Assembly (NCBI GenBank): GCA_025642065.1
Contig: JAODUP010000573.1
Span: 629,001-693,000, forward strand
DNA length: 64,000 bases
Direction of reading: 5' to 3'
Source of the DNA: Paralvinella palmiformis
Taxonomy: Eukaryota; Annelida; Polychaeta; Terebellida; Alvinellidae
Positions 28,501 to 34,811 of this stretch are shown here, piece after piece; positions within the stretch are counted from its first letter, which is position 1, and every line of letters begins with the position of its first letter. The notes under the pieces were generated by a model. The model was not told the DNA's origin and searched no databases. It worked only from the letters and a program-made list of their open reading frames with translations. The position numbers were made by a program, and so were the translations under genes.

Positions 28501-31500
28501 CTGTACACATAGCTTATTGTATGTCTGTACACATAGCTTATTGTATGTCTGTACACATAGCTTATTGTATGTCTGTACACATAGCTTATTGTATGTCTGT
28601 ACACATAGCTTATTGTATGTCTGTACACATAGCTTATTGTATGTCTGTACACATAGCTTATTGTATGTCTGTACATATAGCTTATTGTATGTCTGTACAC
28701 ATAGCTTATTGTATGTCTGTACACATAGCTTATTATATGTCTGTACACATAGCTTATTATATGCCTGTACACATAGCTTATTAAATGCGTGTACACATGG
28801 CTTGCTGTCAGTTAAAACGGATACTGGATGGTGAGATTGTATATTAAAGGAACTAAAATGTTTAATAGCTCAACTTTACATGGAAGACAAGTAACTTGGA
28901 CGTGGGCGATGTTTTGTCATCATGTACAACGTATAATGTGGCACCAACTCCTTTATTCTTTATAGCGTCATCTGTAACGATCCACAATTTGGTCTTCAGA
29001 ACGAGGTAAAGTAATGACTTTGTTATTACTTAAAGCCATCTGTGTAATTTTAAACAGCTTTAGTAGCTCATCAGTCCATTGAATTGAAGTAGATGAAGAC
29101 TGACCAGCTACAACATCATCAAGTAACCCAATCATAAACGCACATTATGGAAGGACTTTTGCCAAGGCTTTGTATGCACCGATAAATGAACGTAGTCCAC
29201 GAACAGTGGAAAATGCAGAACATGCAGATAGTGTCAAAATATGATCCGGACTTGACCGGAAGATTCCTTGTGACCAAATCCATCCAAGAATTATGGCTGA
29301 ATGGGGGACAATAATAGTTTTGGCAGGAGACAAATGTAACTCACATTTAGCAAATACCTGAAGAACTCTTTCCCAATTGTACTGCAACTCTTGAAGTGTA
29401 TTTCCCGCACAGTATAGGTCATCAGCTAGTTTGGTAACAACATATTCTTGTAGTAAGTCGCCCAAAACTCATTAATTCCTCCAGTGCAGTTTCTGACCCA
29501 GGCATGTCCATGGCAGTGCGTGTATATACACGAACACCACGAAATGGGGTGTCATTTCCACAGTACTTCATAAGTTCATAGAACATTTTGATAACGATAT
29601 CTATTAAAAATCACTGGTCAAGTCAGATATCACTATGTACCTCCACTGGGCAATCTGACAGGTATGAGAGCTAGCCGTGGCTTCCTGTGTCCACCAACTT
29701 TGGCAAAAGCTGTGACTAATCGAAAATTTCCACTGGGTTTCTTGACCAAAAAGGATGGATTAAAATATTCTGCAACAATATCAATGTCTTCTGGTTTGCA
29801 AAATATGCCAAGCTCTTCTAAATCATCACACTTTTGTTGAAGCTCCAATAACTTTGACTCTTTATATTGGGGTAGCCGTCCATTGCGATGTGGAGGTTGA
29901 GCAGGTCCTATATTTAGACAAGCTTCAAACAAGCCAGCTGCACCATTGCATCCACAAAATTGAGGGTCAAACACTTCATCATACTTCCTGCCTGAAATTG
30001 TGTGTAACATGTGGGGAAAGCTTTGAACCAGATAATGAAAATGGAGCTTTAGCTTTAGTGGATAAGATAGACAATATACCAACTGACAAGTCAGTGTGGG
30101 TGTGTATACTGGAGATACCTGACCAAAATGCTGGTATTTTTTTAGAAGAATTGGGTCATCAGTAGTATTACATACACGAAGAATACCACCAACACTATTG
30201 ATTATACTGGGACTGGGCCATGAACCATAACAGTCAACGTCAGTGCAAGGCTCTGACGCTGGATGGAGCACGTAAGATGTGTGCTTCAGCGCAGCAAATG
30301 TTTGGATCACTGTTGAACACATTTGGACCCATCTGATAGGATAACCAAGTGCTTGGCAGTGCGTATTGTAATGTCATTACAGTCAGTGAAGGGTACACCA
30401 CCAAACACATCAACATCAAGATCTTCAACTACAAGGGCCTGGAATTTGAATGATAAGTTATCACGTGTGAATATTATTGGAGCTTGTATATTCTTTGCCA
30501 AAGCTAAACGAATCATGTTGGTTTCAGCTCCAGTGTCTAGTGTGACCTGAATGTCGTGAGAGCTATAATACACATTCAAGTAAGGAGACTGTTTGACCTG
30601 AACCATCCAGTTGATAGTTGGAGTAAGATCAGATAGTGAAGTAGATATCTCATCATCGTCATTATCATCATCAAATGCCGCAATTTGACATACTTTAGTC
30701 AGATATTTATAATCATCACCTGGTATAAACTGACAGTGACGAAGGAAATGGTTAGATTAACGACCTGCTTTCTTACATAATGGACAAGATTTTTTACTCA
30801 AATGTTGTCTTGAGGGCACATGTGGATAAGAACGGTTATTGTTCCTACTAGGAGTATGTTGGTTTGTAGACTTAAACACACAGGCATCTGTTGTCAGTTG
30901 AACTTCATCAAGTAGAGTATCCATAGCCTGACTAATCTCAAGTTTGATTGATGTCCTGTGGGAACCTAAGCTCTGTGCCATATCATTGCTTCACTAAATG
31001 AGGTAGATCCTTATGAAGTAAACGGAGCCAGGAGAGGATGATCACGTTTTAGAGTTTAGGAGAAAGTTCATCATCTTCTGTAATGGGATCACCGTGATGT
31101 GTTATGCCACCAACTGTTGTGAGCAGATTATCATCCACAAATGCCATCAATCTCTGAAATAGATCCTCGGCACATTCACCGGGCTCAAGTTTTATGTTAC
31201 ATAGGTCAACAAAATGTCCGCCAGTAGATTGAAACCCAAAATTACCATGTATGCTTTGCCAAGCTCTTTCTGATTTGGTTGCGTGAAATAATGGCAGAGG
31301 TTTGCCACTTGACTAAGCATTAACTCTAGCATAGTGACATTTTGCTGAGCAATTTTACGCCGAGTGGCGGCAACATTATCCCCATCATTAACAAATCCCC
31401 AAATGCAATCCATACCATATTATCACGTGACCACTATGTTTGGATCATTATAGTTAACTTTTACCAGTTTTCAGGTTTCTGAAAAACACTTCTAAGGCTC

Positions 31501-32263
31501 TAACATGCTAATAACATATTTCTTTTCCCACTTGATGCTGCTGCAGTATGAGGGATGATATGTGACTTAGTAATCAATAAATCTCATATAATCTCATTAG
31601 ATCACATTTTTCAATAATGGTTACTGGGCGCCTTGGTGGTATCATGTGGGATCACAGATCACTACCACCTGAGTTCGAATATCTGAAGGGTGTTTCATCT
31701 TTGACTTCGCTTCATTACCTTTGGAGGTCACTCGGCTCATTTAGCCTACCATGTGCACAAAAGTGGCCGCAAAACATCAATAATGGTTACTATAGCAACA
31801 ATTGTCTAATGAGAGTGACAACAACTCAGTAAAATTATCTGGTTCACATTAACTAATTACTGATATCTTCACATGGGAACAGATAAATGACTTGTATATT
31901 AACAACTATGGCAGTAATTAATTAATTATTAATACTGTTTAGTAATTAAAGAAACACTGATAAAATTCACATTTTATCACATTTAATGAATATTGTGTTG
32001 TTCTATTTATATTAATTATCTAAACGTTTCCTTTTAGATCTACACATTTTTGGAGCTTCGGGTAAAATGTTGAAGTCTTTTCTCCAAATTTAACTTTTTT
32101 TTAAACTTTTGTTTAGCTAACATCAGAAATTAGAATTGAAATGTAAATTACATTTAATACAACACGCAGATTCTCCCTTGACAAACATCATCATGAAGCA
32201 CAATATTGGTTAGAAAAGAAATTACTGAAGCAGTATTTGTGTAAATAAACCAAACATGGATCA

Positions 32264-32302
<39 letters not shown>

Positions 32303-34759
32303 ACATTACAAACAGCAAGGCAGTAATGCTGTCAGTATCACAAGCATTTATCTTTTCCATCTTTTTATACATTACAGCCACATCTCTGATTAACAAAAAC
32401 AATCAGATTAACTCCAAAAAGAAATATACTGAGAGCAACTGATACACATCTGAAACCAAGATGTCAAAAGAAAATGTCAAAATGTTCTACATCAGTAACA
32501 TGTTGGATACAGTAATGTGACAATATGGCTGACATTTCTGGAGCTTGTTCTCTGGCTAAATCAATAAACCAGATTTTGTGGAGAGTGAGTGTAATTGAAT
32601 TAATACACACACAAGAATGGTTTGTTTTGTTAATATTTGGCTGACCTCTGCTCAGAAATATTAGAGCAAATAGTCTTAATATTAGAGTGACAATTCCCAT
32701 CTTGGGTAATATGTGGATAATGGCTGAAACCTTCAACTAAAGTCAATACCTACACTGAGAGTGGATTGATATTATCTAAAATAACACTACCGGTATTTAG
32801 TGTAATAATAACAATAAACTATTATATAATGATAATATTAAGAACTCACCAAGGCTTCTGGTCTAAGCTGAAGGTCTGTTAACTCCACCTCACCTGTGAA
32901 AAAAATGACAATTTTAAATCTGTTCTAAAACACACATATTTAATGTTGCTTTCACAGATAAATAATAAGTATCTTTTAAATCTCTTATAGGGTTTTTATA
33001 GATGTATTATTTGGGTATTATTTGTACAGTGCCTTTGAATGGCTCCTGCTAGTAATGGCACTTTATTAAATATACATTATTATTATGAATATAACATACA
33101 AATATACAAGAGATGCTAGTCACACACAAGTGATATACCAAACTATATCAGAACATAAACACACTGTCAAGATTTGACTGTATAATAAATATAATAATCA
33201 CCATCATCATCATCAAAAATTTACTATATAATATTAATAATACATTAAGTGATGTTAATTTATAAATCTTTGTTATATATATATTTTTACGGCCAGGTGG
33301 AGCTTCTAGACAGGTGGAATCCCAGGCACTTAATTAGAGGTGGAATTTCCAATAACTGAACAACACAGAGTACATACAGATGATCCATACAGACATCAGT
33401 CATTTCTTGAAATCAGTATGTTTAATATGTCAGGAACAGAGCACACATTGCAATATCAAAAGCATAAGGTGATAAATTAAGAAATTTACTGACAATTTAT
33501 AGCCACAAATATTTGTAGAGATTGCAATTACAATTGTAAAATAACACCGTTATCAGTTTTAAGTTGTTCACAGATTTTCTAGGGTGTCATTTGGCTATGT
33601 GGAAGCTATTGTCCAACAGGGAACTAATTACATCATTCCCTTTACTGTAACTAAATGCCAGTTAACACATCCTTAACAAGAGCTGCTCAAGCAGCAATTA
33701 CTCTCACTCAAGGTGTGTTGAAATCACATAACAATACAAATAACACTGCCCACTAGCAAGACACTGTCAGCACAAAACCTTCATACACACCATCGTAAGC
33801 ATAACTGGGGAAGAGCTATTATTGGCCAATATGTTAGTGATGTTCACCCAATGCTCAATCAAATTATCAAAACTGCCGGTTGCGTGACAGGTAATATTGT
33901 GGGGCAAGTGGTGGCTCTAAACAGGTCAGTTTAAATGGGTCTTGCATCAGGACTGGAAAGCTGGCATTTAATAACAAGTCGCGTTTCCAGACAGGTGGTG
34001 TTAAGAGCTTGTCTTGTCTTGTTGAAGTTTGGGGTAGAAACCCCTCGCTGTCGCCTATTGGGCACAGCCACCTGGTGTTGGCTTCTGTTGTTGTGACGAA
34101 TGGCGTACTATGCAATGTTTGGCATGGTGGAACCTCAGTTTAGTATAGAAGTCAATTTCGGAGGAGAAAAAACCTTACCAGTTGCCTGGTTGGACTAAAA
34201 CCTCCTCCTACTATAATGTTGCGGCCGGGAACCTCCGGCCTCCCGAACAGCACAGATTATGGGTACGGGGGTTATGATGTCTGGTAGAAATGTTGATTTC
34301 CTTATGAGCAACGCCGCTAGGTGGCGGTCTGGAAGATTGTGGTCTTCCGGGCGGAGATGACCTTTAAGTGATCTTCGGTGCTTCGGGTAGGCTGGGCAGT
34401 TCAGCAGATAATGTACCAGATCGTACACTTGTTGACAGTGCTGGCATAGTGTTTGGGGTGACGGGTCGGTGAAGTTTCTTGTGTAAACCCAGAAACGCAG
34501 TCTTCTGAGCTGGGTATCGGCCAATCTGTTGTTAAGGATATTATGTCCAACTACAGTGGTCTTCTGGTACCAATCCTTTGATGCTGATGTGTAGTCTGTG
34601 TAGATCGATTCCAGTCGATTGGAGATGAATCTGTCAATAAGATATTTGAATGTGCCTGGGGTATGTTTGGCATATTCGATGACGTCTAGGCTCGTGGCTT
34701 CGTTAGCTAGTTTATCGGCTCGGTCGTTGCCCTCAAGGTGTGTTAAGAGCAGGTTTGAC

Positions 34760-34811
<52 letters not shown>

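Larger units (their letters stand above)
24730..31440 (-). mobile_element. Ty3/Gypsy-order retrotransposon, decayed and interrupted
   Basis: Read on the minus strand the order is gag with zinc knuckle, aspartic protease, reverse transcriptase, RNase H, integrase, C-terminal tail. This is the Ty3/Gypsy order. No pair of LTRs was found. A 1.4-kb insertion (25046-26424) splits the C-terminal tail and a 24-bp minisatellite (27767-28812) splits RNase H. Many stops and frame changes make it inactive. It lies antisense-neutral within the VPS13 intron, on the same strand as VPS13. Confidence 0.8.

Noticed and set aside
27937..28834. Repeated C-T-H-S-L-L-Y-V and Y-R-H-T-I-S-Y-V frames on both strands
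   Set aside because: Artefacts of the 24-bp array (eight codons), which keeps every frame open. There is no start context or splice signals.
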